A DNA stretch of 64,000 bases from an uncultured Clostridia bacterium (lineage in GTDB: Bacteria > Bacillota > Clostridia > Saccharofermentanales > Saccharofermentanaceae), in NCBI GenBank assembly GCA_946187935.1, contig CAMHSJ010000011.1, positions 1 to 64,000 of the forward strand. The letters are read 5' to 3'. How positions within the stretch are numbered: the stretch's first letter is position 1; each line of letters starts with the position of its first letter. The notes under the pieces are model-generated. The model had not been told where the DNA came from and searched no databases. It worked only from the letters and a program-made list of their open reading frames with translations. The position numbers were made by a program, and so were the translations under genes. This document shows, piece after piece, positions 17,451-26,395 of this stretch.

Positions 17451-17509
17451 TTGTGTCAGTAACCGACATATTATCCTCCTTAAGCAAATAAATCAAGCGG
17501 AGACATAAT

Positions 17510-17941
17510 TTGGCACGTGACACTAAGAAAATAGATGCTAAGGGAAGATTCTTCATTCCCACAAAGCAGAAAGCATCGATGGGCAGCGAGCTGGTCGTAA
17601 CGAACAGCTTGGATGTCGGTTATCTCTGTGTCTATACCAAAGAGAATTTCGAGAAGATCAAGGCTCAGATCAAGAGCTTTAACTCCATGAACAAAGATGT
17701 CCGTAAGATCCAGAGAGCCATCATCGGTGAGCGTGCCGAGGTGACTGTCGATTCCCAGGGAAGGATCACCGTTAACTCCGAGCTTTGGGAGAACATCGGT
17801 GCCAAGCCCGGCGATGAGATATGTGTGTTTGAGTGTGAAGACAAGCTCGACATCTGTCTCAAGTCCACATACGAGAACGAAGACCACGACTTAAGCAGTA
17901 TTGAAGGATTGGATACACTCTACAATGTTGAAGGACTCTGA
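17510..17941 (+). CDS. mraZ: Transcriptional regulator MraZ
   Basis: A 143-residue MraZ with two SpoVT/AbrB-like halves, each carrying the family motif: DAKGRFFIP near residue 9 and DSQGRITV near 82. MraZ forms a ring-shaped oligomer and represses its own dcw operon. The start is TTG at 17510, with GGAG seven bases upstream. The second-residue region ARDTKKIDAKGR fits the family N-terminus. Its 3' end overlaps the rsmH start by 17 bases. Confidence 0.95.
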   Translation: MARDTKKIDAKGRFFIPTKQKASMGSELVVTNSLDVGYLCVYTKENFEKIKAQIKSFNSMNKDVRKIQRAIIGERAEVTVDSQGRITVNSELWENIGAKPGDEICVFECEDKLDICLKSTYENEDHDLSSIEGLDTLYNVEGL

Positions 17942-18893
17942 ATTTAAACATATCTCCGTAATGCCGGAGGAAGCGATAGAGGCACTTAATATCAAGCCTG
18001 ACGGCATCTATGTGGACTGCACTCTGGGCGGCGGCGGTCATTCCGCGCTTATCGCTTCCAGGCTCAATATGGACGGCATCCTTATCTCCATAGACAAGGA
18101 CGATGCAGCTCTTGCTACCAACATGCTCAAAAAAGAGCGTTTCGAGATGACGAACTGGATGCCTGTTAAGTCTGATTACGGCGAGATCGACAACATCTTA
18201 GATTCCATGAAGCTCGGCAAGGTCGACGGCATTCTTGCTGACGTAGGCGTATCTTCTTACCAGTTAGACAGCGCAGAGAGAGGCTTTTCGTATATGAACG
18301 ACGGCCCTCTGGACATGAGGATGGACCTGTCTGAAGGCCTCAACGCTGCAACCGTGGTAAACACATATTCAAGGGATGAGCTCGACAGGATCTTCAAAGA
18401 GTACGGCGAGGAGCGCCACTCTGGAAGGATCGCTGACGGCATCGTAAACAGAAGAAAGACAAAGCCTTTTACATCAACGGTCGAGCTTGCGGAAGCTATC
18501 AAGGAATACATGCCCGGACACGGAAGAGGCGAGGACCAGCATCCTGCCAAGAGATGTTTCCAGGCGCTGAGAATAGAGGTAAACCACGAGCTTCGTGGTC
18601 TCGAGAGACTTGTAAATGACGGCGTAAGGCATCTAAAACCGGGTGGAAGGTTCGTGGTGATCACGTTCCACTCCCTGGAAGATCGGATCGTCAAGGAAGG
18701 CTTCAGGAGAGCGGAATTCCCATGTACATGTCCCAGAGATTTCCCCGTGTGCGTATGCGGCAAGAAGCCTTTGGGGACGGTGATCACCAAAAAGCCGCTC
18801 GAGCCGACTGAAGAGGAGACAGAAGCAAATCCCAGAGCGAGATCGGCAAAGCTCCGGATATTCGAGAGGAACAACAACGAACAATACAACTGA
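17925..18893 (+). CDS. rsmH: 16S rRNA (cytosine-1402-N4)-methyltransferase RsmH
   Basis: A 322-residue SAM-dependent methyltransferase (formerly MraW). It shows FKHISVMPEEAIEAL, the SAM loop DCTLGGGGHSALI, ILADVGVSSYQLD, and the late KRCFQALRIEVNHEL and ITFHSLEDRIVK. The ATG at 17925 lies inside the mraZ end and fits the family N-terminus; its own ribosome site is weak, so coupling with mraZ is likely. An earlier TTG at 17901 would add eight residues. Confidence 0.96.
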   Translation: MLKDSEFKHISVMPEEAIEALNIKPDGIYVDCTLGGGGHSALIASRLNMDGILISIDKDDAALATNMLKKERFEMTNWMPVKSDYGEIDNILDSMKLGKVDGILADVGVSSYQLDSAERGFSYMNDGPLDMRMDLSEGLNAATVVNTYSRDELDRIFKEYGEERHSGRIADGIVNRRKTKPFTSTVELAEAIKEYMPGHGRGEDQHPAKRCFQALRIEVNHELRGLERLVNDGVRHLKPGGRFVVITFHSLEDRIVKEGFRRAEFPCTCPRDFPVCVCGKKPLGTVITKKPLEPTEEETEANPRARSAKLRIFERNNNEQYN

Positions 18894-18909
18894 TATGGCG
18901 GGTTAGGTT

Positions 18910-19548
18910 ATGGCAATCAAGGAACGGATCAACTTAGATAAGGAATTAGACGAGACACTCAAGGCACGCAGGACTAAGCTTGCGTTAAACGGCACTACTG
19001 TCAAGACCAGAAGAGATGACGTCATTGTCGAGGAGAAGCTCGACATTGTTCCTAATGCATTCGTTACCAGTGAGGACGTACGCCGTCAGGGTCATAACTT
19101 TGCTTCCAGATTTGAGGACGAGAAGATGCGCAAGGAGCAGAAGCGAAAGATCGCAAAGCTCACAGCCCGCAAGTTCTTCGAGACCTTCCTGTGCGCAGGC
19201 ATAATCATCGCCATCGGCGCTATGGCAATACTTCTCATGTACCCCCAGACTGAGATCTCGGAGATCGCAAGAGACAATTCCAACCTTAAGGATGAGATCA
19301 GCTCTCTTAAGACGCAGATCCTTGATGCTGAGGAAAATGCGCACGGCGTAACAGACATGGATACGGTAAGGGCGCAGGCTCTCGCACTTGGAATGCAGGA
19401 TCCTAACCAGAATCAGGTAGTAAGTCTTCCTGTTCCGAATAACGATTCTCTCAAAACAGTGGTAACATACAATATGGACGGTATTAATGCCGAGGCACTC
19501 GAGAATGCCACGAATGCCCTCGCAACTTACTATGCCGAGCATCCTTAA
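18910..19548 (+). CDS. ftsL: FtsL-like septum protein
   Basis: A 212-residue bitopic protein: a charged cytoplasmic part of about 95 residues, one membrane helix (ETFLCAGIIIAIGAMAILLM, about 96-115), and an outer coiled segment (ISEIARDNSNLKDEISSLKT). This is the topology of FtsL/DivIC proteins, and the place between rsmH and the division PBP is the ftsL place. Sequence is poorly conserved in this family, so position and topology carry the call. The cytoplasmic part is longer than usual. It probably bridges FtsQ and the FtsW-PBP pair. Confidence 0.8.
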   Translation: MAIKERINLDKELDETLKARRTKLALNGTTVKTRRDDVIVEEKLDIVPNAFVTSEDVRRQGHNFASRFEDEKMRKEQKRKIAKLTARKFFETFLCAGIIIAIGAMAILLMYPQTEISEIARDNSNLKDEISSLKTQILDAEENAHGVTDMDTVRAQALALGMQDPNQNQVVSLPVPNNDSLKTVVTYNMDGINAEALENATNALATYYAEHP

Positions 19549-19568
19549 ACTTTAAGGAGACCTTATTG

Positions 19569-21947
19569 ATGGATAATGAGAGTAAGAGGGCCAAGTACTC
19601 TAAGTATGCTGTGGCCGGTATCTTTGTGCTGGTCCTTCTGGGCTTCGGATACCTGACATATAAACTCTACGACATAACTGTAAATAACTACGAAGTATTT
19701 GCGCATGCCGCTGCCAACCAGCAGTGGTCGCTCATGACTTATTCGGCCGACAGGGGAATGATCTACGATGCCAACGGAATGCCGCTGGCGTCAAATACTT
19801 ACGACTATACCGTTGTCTGCTCACCGTCACTGGTTACTTCGACTGAGCTTACAAGAGATCAGATAATAGATGCGTGCGTTGCTTATCTCGGCGTAACATA
19901 CGAGAAGATGGACAGCATCCTGCCCATAGATCCTTCTGACAGCAACGACCCCAAGAATGCCGTAAAGGGCTGCGACGTCATTAAGAACGTGCCCGCTGAG
20001 TCCAAGGAAGCATTCGAGTCTTACTGCAGGGAGAACAAGATCAAGGGCTTCGGTTATGTTGCCGTTCCGCAGAGATACTATAATTACGGAAGCCTGGCAT
20101 CACAGGTCATAGGCTATGCGAGAAATGACGGCGAGTCGCTTAAGGGCGTATATGGCCTTGAGGCCTACTACAATGGTCTCCTGTCAGGTACGGACGGCTA
20201 CAGATACTCAGAGACTGATGAGATCACGGGCGGAGTCCTGCCTTACTCGGAAGCCACTGTAGAAGCTGCTTCTGACGGATATAACATTGTTACGAACATC
20301 GATCTGAACGTTCAGAGGATCGCGGAGGAAGCCTGCAGGGAAGCATACCAGAAGTACAATCCGATAGACGGCGTATGTGCCATCGTAATGGATCCTTATA
20401 CCGGCGCGGTGCTGGCGATGGTATCGCTTCCTGACTACGATCTTAACGATCCCTACGGCATGCCTTACGGTATGGGAGAGCTTGAATGGCAGATGATGAC
20501 CGATGAAGACAGGGTCAATTACATAATGGCCAACTGCTGGCGCAACCGCTGCATATCAGATACTTACGAGCCGGGCTCTACATTCAAGTCTCTTACGACA
20601 TGCATGGCGTTTGAGGAAAACCTCACGACCGAAGACGAGGTCTTCAGCGATGCTCCCGTAAACATCTCCAATTATGCGATCTCATGCTGGCTTCAAAAAT
20701 CCAGAAACTACAACCATGGTTCGGAAACTCTCGTCAAGGCGTTCGAGAACTCCTGCAACCCGATCTTTGCACAGCTTGCCAGAAGGATAGGCATCAGCAA
20801 GTACTATTCATATGTAAGGATGCTCGGTTTCTACGATATTACGGGCATCGACCTGCCGGCTGAAGGCAAGGGCATCTTCCACTCGGATCCGCAGGAACTC
20901 GATATGTGCTGTCTTTCTTTCGGCGAGTCAGCTACGGTTACCCCCATCCAGCTCATAATGTCTTACTGCGCCATCATAAACGGCGGCGACCTCATGGTCC
21001 CCCACATCGCGCACTACATCACGGATTCTGAAGGCAATGTTGTCGATGAGATCGAACCTGAAGTAGTAAGGACAGTGTTCTCTGATCAGACCTGCGCAAG
21101 AGTAAGGACCCTGATGGAAGGCGTTGTATCTGACGGTACAGGTTCCGCAGGACGTGTCGCAGGTTATTCCGTTGCAGGTAAGACATCGACATCCACGATT
21201 GAGACAGGCCCTTTGAGAGGCTGCCACGTGCTCTCATTCTCGTGCTATGCGCCTTCCAACGATCCTAAGATCGCAGTGCTCGTAGTCATCAACAAGCCTG
21301 CCGATCACTCCGTAGGTTCATCTTCAGCGGCTTCCACTGCAGCCAAGATAGTTGAAGGCACATTGACATACATGGGCGTTGAGAGAGTATTCACAGCTGA
21401 TGAATATGACGATCTCCTGGTTCAGTACTACGTTCAGAAGGTCGACGGAATGACAGCTTCAGAGGCTGCTTCAAGAGTATCCACAAACGGTCTTTCAACC
21501 ATCTACGGAACGATAGACATGACATCTGATACCATCGTTGCAAGAACATATCCGAGTTATACAGAGACCCTTTATAAGACAGGTGTCGTCATCCTTTATC
21601 CTGAAGGCGTAACGGAAGATCAGATGCTCACCACGCGCGTTCCCAACATGGCGGGAATGTCTGCCATAGAATGCATCGAAGCATGCCTTGACCTTAACCT
21701 CAACTGTAAGATCTCGGGTGAAGTAACAGGTATATGCACAGGCCAGAGCGTAGCTCCGGGCACGCAGGTCCTGGCAGGCGAGATAATCAATGTAACGCTT
21801 GAATTCAATGCTCCCATAACACAGACTTCGGCAACGGAGACGACTGCTTCGGGAGGCGGTGTCATTACTGAGGATGGTGTCGTCGTAGATGCCACGACTC
21901 CGCCTGCCGTAAACAACGGTGACGAAGAAGGCGAAGGGGAAGGGTAA
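19569..21947 (+). CDS. Class B penicillin-binding protein with PASTA domains (FtsI/SpoVD/PBP2X type)
   Basis: A 792-residue septal transpeptidase. It has an N-terminal membrane anchor (about 10-35) and a dimerisation domain (DRGMIYDANGMPLASNTYDY). The transpeptidase domain has Ser337-x-x-Lys340 (STFK) and Ser395-Cys-Asn397. The third motif, normally Lys-Thr-Gly, reads Lys538-Thr-Ser540. Two PASTA-like units follow, one near VDGMTASEAASRV and one near VPNMAGMSAIECIE. A Thr/Glu-rich tail ends the protein. ATG 19569 is preferred to TTG 19566, with AAGGAG nine bases upstream. It works with the SEDS partner FtsW encoded downstream. Whether it is the vegetative FtsI or sporulation SpoVD cannot be told from sequence. 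Confidence 0.92.
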   Translation: MDNESKRAKYSKYAVAGIFVLVLLGFGYLTYKLYDITVNNYEVFAHAAANQQWSLMTYSADRGMIYDANGMPLASNTYDYTVVCSPSLVTSTELTRDQIIDACVAYLGVTYEKMDSILPIDPSDSNDPKNAVKGCDVIKNVPAESKEAFESYCRENKIKGFGYVAVPQRYYNYGSLASQVIGYARNDGESLKGVYGLEAYYNGLLSGTDGYRYSETDEITGGVLPYSEATVEAASDGYNIVTNIDLNVQRIAEEACREAYQKYNPIDGVCAIVMDPYTGAVLAMVSLPDYDLNDPYGMPYGMGELEWQMMTDEDRVNYIMANCWRNRCISDTYEPGSTFKSLTTCMAFEENLTTEDEVFSDAPVNISNYAISCWLQKSRNYNHGSETLVKAFENSCNPIFAQLARRIGISKYYSYVRMLGFYDITGIDLPAEGKGIFHSDPQELDMCCLSFGESATVTPIQLIMSYCAIINGGDLMVPHIAHYITDSEGNVVDEIEPEVVRTVFSDQTCARVRTLMEGVVSDGTGSAGRVAGYSVAGKTSTSTIETGPLRGCHVLSFSCYAPSNDPKIAVLVVINKPADHSVGSSSAASTAAKIVEGTLTYMGVERVFTADEYDDLLVQYYVQKVDGMTASEAASRVSTNGLSTIYGTIDMTSDTIVARTYPSYTETLYKTGVVILYPEGVTEDQMLTTRVPNMAGMSAIECIEACLDLNLNCKISGEVTGICTGQSVAPGTQVLAGEIINVTLEFNAPITQTSATETTASGGGVITEDGVVVDATTPPAVNNGDEEGEGEG

Positions 21948-22018
21948 TGCCTTCTTAGCGGTATCAACCAATATTTTTCCGTGCTTCAGGGATTTTTCCT
22001 TAATTTGCCATAAAAATA

Positions 22019-22049
22019 TTGCACGGATTTCGCATATTATATTTATAAT
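22019..22049 (+). promoter_or_regulatory. Possible internal promoter before murE
   Basis: TTGCAC (22019-22024) and TATAAT (22044-22049) with a 19-base spacer, longer than ideal. It lies in the only sizeable gap (about 130 bases) between the PBP and murE. Confidence 0.4.
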
Positions 22050-22078
22050 ATATGCAAAGAGGGGAAGGAGAGGTGCCG

Positions 22079-23593
22079 ATGCTGCTTTCTAAGGTCCTTG
22101 AAGGAGATAGATATAACACCATCACAGGCAATGCCGGTGAGTGTGACTTAACAAGAGTTGAATACGATTCCAGGAAAGCAGGTCCGGGCAGTGTATTTGT
22201 CTGCGTCATAGGTTTTGAGACCGACGGCCACAAATACATGAGAAGCGCTATCGAGAACGGCGCTTCCGCTGTTATAGTCTCCGGAAAGAGAACAGGCTTT
22301 GATACAGATGAGATAAGAGCCATGGCTGATGGTCATGATGTGACCGTCGTTGAAGTCGATGACACCAGAAGAGTCCTTGCATCTGCATCGAGCGCCATAC
22401 TCTCACATCCTGAGAAGGAACTTGATATCTACGGAATCACCGGAACCAAGGGCAAGACTACTTCAACATTCATGCTCAAGCAGATATTCGATCAGGCCGG
22501 CAGGAAGTCAGGTCTCATAGGAACGGTCTGCAATTACATAGGCGATAAGAAGATCCACTCAGAGCACACGACTCCTGAATCAAGAGATCTCTTTGACATG
22601 ATAGGCGAACTGCGGGATGAAGGCGCGGACAGCCTTGTGATGGAAGTCTCATCACAGGGACTTAAGCTCGACCGTGTCTATGGCTTAAGATACAAGTGCG
22701 CATGCTTCACTAACCTTTATAAGGATCATATCTCCGCTAATGAGCATCCCGACATGGAGGATTATTTCTCCTGTAAGCTCAAGATCTTTGATAACTGCGT
22801 AACGGGTATCGTAAACATTGATTCTGACAAGGCAGAAGAAGTCATAAGATACTGCGAAGGCAAGTGCGGTGTCCTGACCTACGGACTTAAAGAGGGCGCA
22901 GATATAAAGGCATCAAACCTCAGGAAGGTCAGGAAGGGTCATATCACGGGAACAGCATTTGACCTTACGAGCCTCTCATATAACGGCGAGATATTTGTTG
23001 CTCTGCCGGGTGAATTCAATGTCCATAACGCTCTTTGCGCAATAGCCTGCGCGATGGTTGCGGGCATAGATCTTGAGACAGTCAAGAAGGCTCTTGCTTC
23101 ATGCAGTGTTCCCGGAAGGCTCCAGCCTGTCCCCAACAGCTTAGGCATCAGCATCCTTGTCGATTACGCCCACAACGCAGCTGCATTAGACAGTGTTCTC
23201 GATACTCTAAGAGAGTACACGGAAGGCAGGATAATCACGGTATTCGGATGCGGCGGAGACAGGGCGAAGGACAGGAGATTCGAGATGGGCGAGGTGTCAG
23301 GCAATAAGTCTGATTACACTGTCATCACCACGGACAATCCGAGAACAGAAGACCCTGATCAGATAATCGCAAATATCGTGACGGGCATCTCGAGGACAGA
23401 CGGCAAGTACGAGGTCGTAAGCGACAGGACTTCTGCCATAGCGCGCGCCATAGAGATTGCAGACAGCGGCGATACCGTTCTCATTGCAGGCAAGGGTCAC
23501 GAGGACTACCAGATCTTCGGCAAGACCAAGACACACTTCGACGATTACGAGACCGCTCTTAAGGCAGTATCTGAAGCGGAAAGCAGGATTTGA
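22079..23593 (+). CDS. murE: UDP-MurNAc-L-Ala-D-Glu:meso-DAP ligase MurE
   Basis: A 504-residue ATP-dependent Mur ligase that adds the third stem-peptide residue. Three domains are visible: an N-terminal UDP-binding part (VEYDSRKAGPGSVFV), the ATPase P-loop GTKGKTTST near residue 122, and a C-terminal domain with the motif DNPR in TTDNPRTEDP. DNPR is the established mark of meso-diaminopimelate specificity, so the wall should be of DAP type. The ATG at 22052 lies upstream of the ribosome site AAGGAGAGG (22064-22072), so the ATG at 22079 is the start. It overlaps murF. Confidence 0.96.
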   Translation: MLLSKVLEGDRYNTITGNAGECDLTRVEYDSRKAGPGSVFVCVIGFETDGHKYMRSAIENGASAVIVSGKRTGFDTDEIRAMADGHDVTVVEVDDTRRVLASASSAILSHPEKELDIYGITGTKGKTTSTFMLKQIFDQAGRKSGLIGTVCNYIGDKKIHSEHTTPESRDLFDMIGELRDEGADSLVMEVSSQGLKLDRVYGLRYKCACFTNLYKDHISANEHPDMEDYFSCKLKIFDNCVTGIVNIDSDKAEEVIRYCEGKCGVLTYGLKEGADIKASNLRKVRKGHITGTAFDLTSLSYNGEIFVALPGEFNVHNALCAIACAMVAGIDLETVKKALASCSVPGRLQPVPNSLGISILVDYAHNAAALDSVLDTLREYTEGRIITVFGCGGDRAKDRRFEMGEVSGNKSDYTVITTDNPRTEDPDQIIANIVTGISRTDGKYEVVSDRTSAIARAIEIADSGDTVLIAGKGHEDYQIFGKTKTHFDDYETALKAVSEAESRI

Positions 23594-25065
23594 TGGGTAA
23601 GTTTACTTTAGACGAGATAAAGAACGTATTAGGTGTAGAGAGGATATCAAGACTCCCGGATCCGGTCTACAATACGGCAGTCGAGATAGCTGATGTCTCT
23701 ACTGATACCAGGACGATCGGCAAGGGCGACATATTCTTTGCGTTAACGGGCGAGAACTTTAACGGCAATGAGTATGCAGCAAAAGCAATAGAGCTCGGTG
23801 CCGCCTGCGTTGTCGTTAATAATGCATCCTACATTCCCGAAGGCGGCATAGGCTTTGTCGTGCCCGATACTGCCAGGGCTCTTGCAGACATTGCAAAGCA
23901 CTACAGGATAAAGCTCGGCCAGTCCGGCTGCAAGGTAATAGGCATTACGGGTTCTGTCGGCAAGACATCAACGAGAAATCTCGTAAGGGATGTCCTTAAG
24001 ACCGGCTATAAGGTGCATGCCACAACGGCCAACAACAACAATGAGATAGGAATGAGCAAGGCCATACTGTCTGCTCCTTCTGATACAGAGATCCTCATCC
24101 TCGAGATGGGAATGAGGGCATTAGGCGAGATCTCATATCTTACGAACATCGCTCTGCCTGATCTTGCTCTTATTACCAACACGGGTTATTCACACATAGG
24201 CCGCCTGGGAAGCCGTGAGAACATAATCAAGGCCAAGTTCGAGATAGCTGAAGGCCTTGCTGACGGCGGGGTCCTCGCTGTCAACGGCGACGATCCGATG
24301 CTCTACGAATATGCTGCATCCAAGATTCCGTTTGGCAAGATGGTCACGGGCGTAGCGGTCAAGCCGGGCGAAGACATCTGCCCCACATGCCCCCTGTTCA
24401 TAAGGGCTGATCAGGTATCAGAAAACGATGAGGGCACAAGCTTTGGTTCCGTCATCGAAAAGCAGGATTCCACGGAGAGCTTCATATCAGGGATCAGTAT
24501 CCGCCAGCATGGCGATGCTGCCATAAGGAATATCCTTTTCGCGCTCTACTGTGCATACCACTTCGGCCTCGGAAGATCGGAAGAGTCCGTGGATGCAATA
24601 AGAAAAGCAATATCTGATTTCTCCGCAGGCGCGGGAAGAGGACTTGCGACAGATACAGGCAGATACCTCATAGTAAACGATGCATACAATGCATCCCCTG
24701 AGTCTATGGCAGCCGCATTCGAGAACTTCAAATACCAGTCCAAGGGAAGAAGGGCAGTGCTCGCATTAGGCGGCATCTTGGAACTCGGAGACTATGCTCC
24801 CGTGCTCCATGAGATGGTCGGCAAGAACTGTGCCAAATACGGATTTGACAGGATATTCGTGACAGGTGATAACGCAGATGACTTCATTAAGGGTGCGCAC
24901 AGCATAGATATCAGCCTTACGGTCATCAAGTGTGCTGACACGGAAGACATGAGAAGAAGACTTGAAGAATACTTAAAGCCCGGAGATGCAGTTCTGTTCA
25001 AGGCATCACATTCCTTCGGGCTCGAGAAACTCTGTGAGTATTTTATCGGGAAGGATAACGCATAA
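23593..25065 (+). CDS. murF: UDP-MurNAc-tripeptide D-Ala-D-Ala ligase MurF
   Basis: A 490-residue Mur ligase that adds the D-Ala-D-Ala dipeptide and completes the cytoplasmic precursor. The N-terminal domain has DVSTDTRTIGKGDIFFAL. The P-loop is GITGSVGKTSTRN near 120, NNNNEIGMS follows, and VNDAYNASPESM is the C-terminal domain mark. ATG 23593 shares one base with the murE stop and has AGGA four bases before it. The next gene is ftsW: the usual mraY and murD between them are missing. Confidence 0.95.
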   Translation: MGKFTLDEIKNVLGVERISRLPDPVYNTAVEIADVSTDTRTIGKGDIFFALTGENFNGNEYAAKAIELGAACVVVNNASYIPEGGIGFVVPDTARALADIAKHYRIKLGQSGCKVIGITGSVGKTSTRNLVRDVLKTGYKVHATTANNNNEIGMSKAILSAPSDTEILILEMGMRALGEISYLTNIALPDLALITNTGYSHIGRLGSRENIIKAKFEIAEGLADGGVLAVNGDDPMLYEYAASKIPFGKMVTGVAVKPGEDICPTCPLFIRADQVSENDEGTSFGSVIEKQDSTESFISGISIRQHGDAAIRNILFALYCAYHFGLGRSEESVDAIRKAISDFSAGAGRGLATDTGRYLIVNDAYNASPESMAAAFENFKYQSKGRRAVLALGGILELGDYAPVLHEMVGKNCAKYGFDRIFVTGDNADDFIKGAHSIDISLTVIKCADTEDMRRRLEEYLKPGDAVLFKASHSFGLEKLCEYFIGKDNA

Positions 25066-25066
25066 G

Positions 25067-26395
25067 ATGACAGGTACCGACAAAGACATAGAGAAGCTGT
25101 TAGAAGTATCAGAAGCTGACGCGTCAAGAAAACCGGACGGAATGCTCAAGGCTCCTGTGCGCAAGTATCAGACGAACATCCCCATGATCCTCATGGTACT
25201 CGTTTTGCTCTCGTTCGGTATGGTAGTCTTATTCTCCGTATCCGCTCCTGACGCCTATGGTCTTTACGGCGATTCCGCTCACTTCCTCAAGAGCCAGTTG
25301 TTCTTTACCGTTTTTGGTTTTGCTGCTTGTCTTGCTGTGGCATTCCTGCCGCCGTGGCTGTTTAACAACAAGTTCGTTATGATCGGTTCATATTCCGTGA
25401 GCCTCGTTCTTGCGATCGTAACGCTCCTCTTCGGTGCGGGCGGTGCAGAGCACGGTGCGAGCAGATGGCTTACCATAGGAAGCATCCAGTTCCAGACTTC
25501 AGAGGTCATCAAGGTTGCTCTCGTTATTGCATTTGCCGGCTGGAGATCGATGGTCTGCAAGCTCAGGAGCAAGGGTAAGATCAAGGACGACAAACCGGGA
25601 AGACAGATGATCCATGATGCCTTCATTGATTTCATAATCCCTGTTTCTTTATGTATCCTGGTCGATGGCGTTATCTTGCTCCAGCCTCATTTTTCCTGTT
25701 TCCTTATCATAGGAGCAGTCATCTTCATGAGCGCAGTGAGTTCCGAGATCGGGATCAAGTCCTGGTTAGTCGGAAGTCTTATCGTATTGCTCTTTGCTGC
25801 GGTGGCAGGCACTGTCATTCTTGCCGTTACCCCCGCGGAAACAAGAGACAGATATCTTAACGGCAACTTTGCCCACGTTTTTAAGCGTATCGCGATCTTC
25901 AATGCTGATGATGAAGAGGAGAACGAAGAGATCACGTCAGACGATACCAGACAGATAGACAACGCTATGAACGCTCTTGGTTCAGGCGGAATGTGGGGTG
26001 TCGGCATTGGCAATTCCAGAGCTAAATACAACTATGTTTCCGAGGCACAGAACGACTACATTTTCTCGATCTATGTCGAGGAGACGGGTTTTGTCGGAGG
26101 CCTCGTGCTGATACTACTGTACATGATCATGCTGTTCATGTGCATGCAGGTCATATGGCGGGCGGACAGCGTATATGCCAGGACCGTCGCGACCGGGTGT
26201 ACCACGCTTATCTTTGTCGAAGTGTTCATGAACCTGGCGGTTGAACTTCAAGTCATCCCTTCGACTGGTGTAACGCTGCCGTTCATGAGTTACGGCGGTA
26301 CGGCGCAGGTATCTCTTCTTATCGCTTACGGATTCATCCTCCAGATCTCAAGATATGCGACCAAGCCCAAGCAGATAAAGGAGGCGAAGAGCTGA
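25067..26395 (+). CDS. ftsW: SEDS division protein FtsW
   Basis: A 442-residue SEDS protein with a cytoplasmic N-terminus of about 40 residues and about ten membrane helices. It is the septal glycan polymerase that pairs with the PBP encoded upstream. Seen are GAEHGASRWLTIGSIQFQTSEVIK, cited in part, then ALGSGGMWGVGIGNS, EAQNDYIFSIYVEETGFVGG and VTLPFMSYGGTAQVSLL. The large outer loop carries an extra acidic stretch (NADDEEENEEITSDD). The ATG at 25067 lies one base after the murF stop with AAGGA upstream. The stop overlaps the murG start by one base. Confidence 0.94.
   Translation: MTGTDKDIEKLLEVSEADASRKPDGMLKAPVRKYQTNIPMILMVLVLLSFGMVVLFSVSAPDAYGLYGDSAHFLKSQLFFTVFGFAACLAVAFLPPWLFNNKFVMIGSYSVSLVLAIVTLLFGAGGAEHGASRWLTIGSIQFQTSEVIKVALVIAFAGWRSMVCKLRSKGKIKDDKPGRQMIHDAFIDFIIPVSLCILVDGVILLQPHFSCFLIIGAVIFMSAVSSEIGIKSWLVGSLIVLLFAAVAGTVILAVTPAETRDRYLNGNFAHVFKRIAIFNADDEEENEEITSDDTRQIDNAMNALGSGGMWGVGIGNSRAKYNYVSEAQNDYIFSIYVEETGFVGGLVLILLYMIMLFMCMQVIWRADSVYARTVATGCTTLIFVEVFMNLAVELQVIPSTGVTLPFMSYGGTAQVSLLIAYGFILQISRYATKPKQIKEAKS

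Noticed and set aside
18257..18889. 210-codon minus-strand ORF opposite rsmH
   Set aside because: A long shadow frame caused by codon bias; rsmH is complete and conserved on the plus strand.
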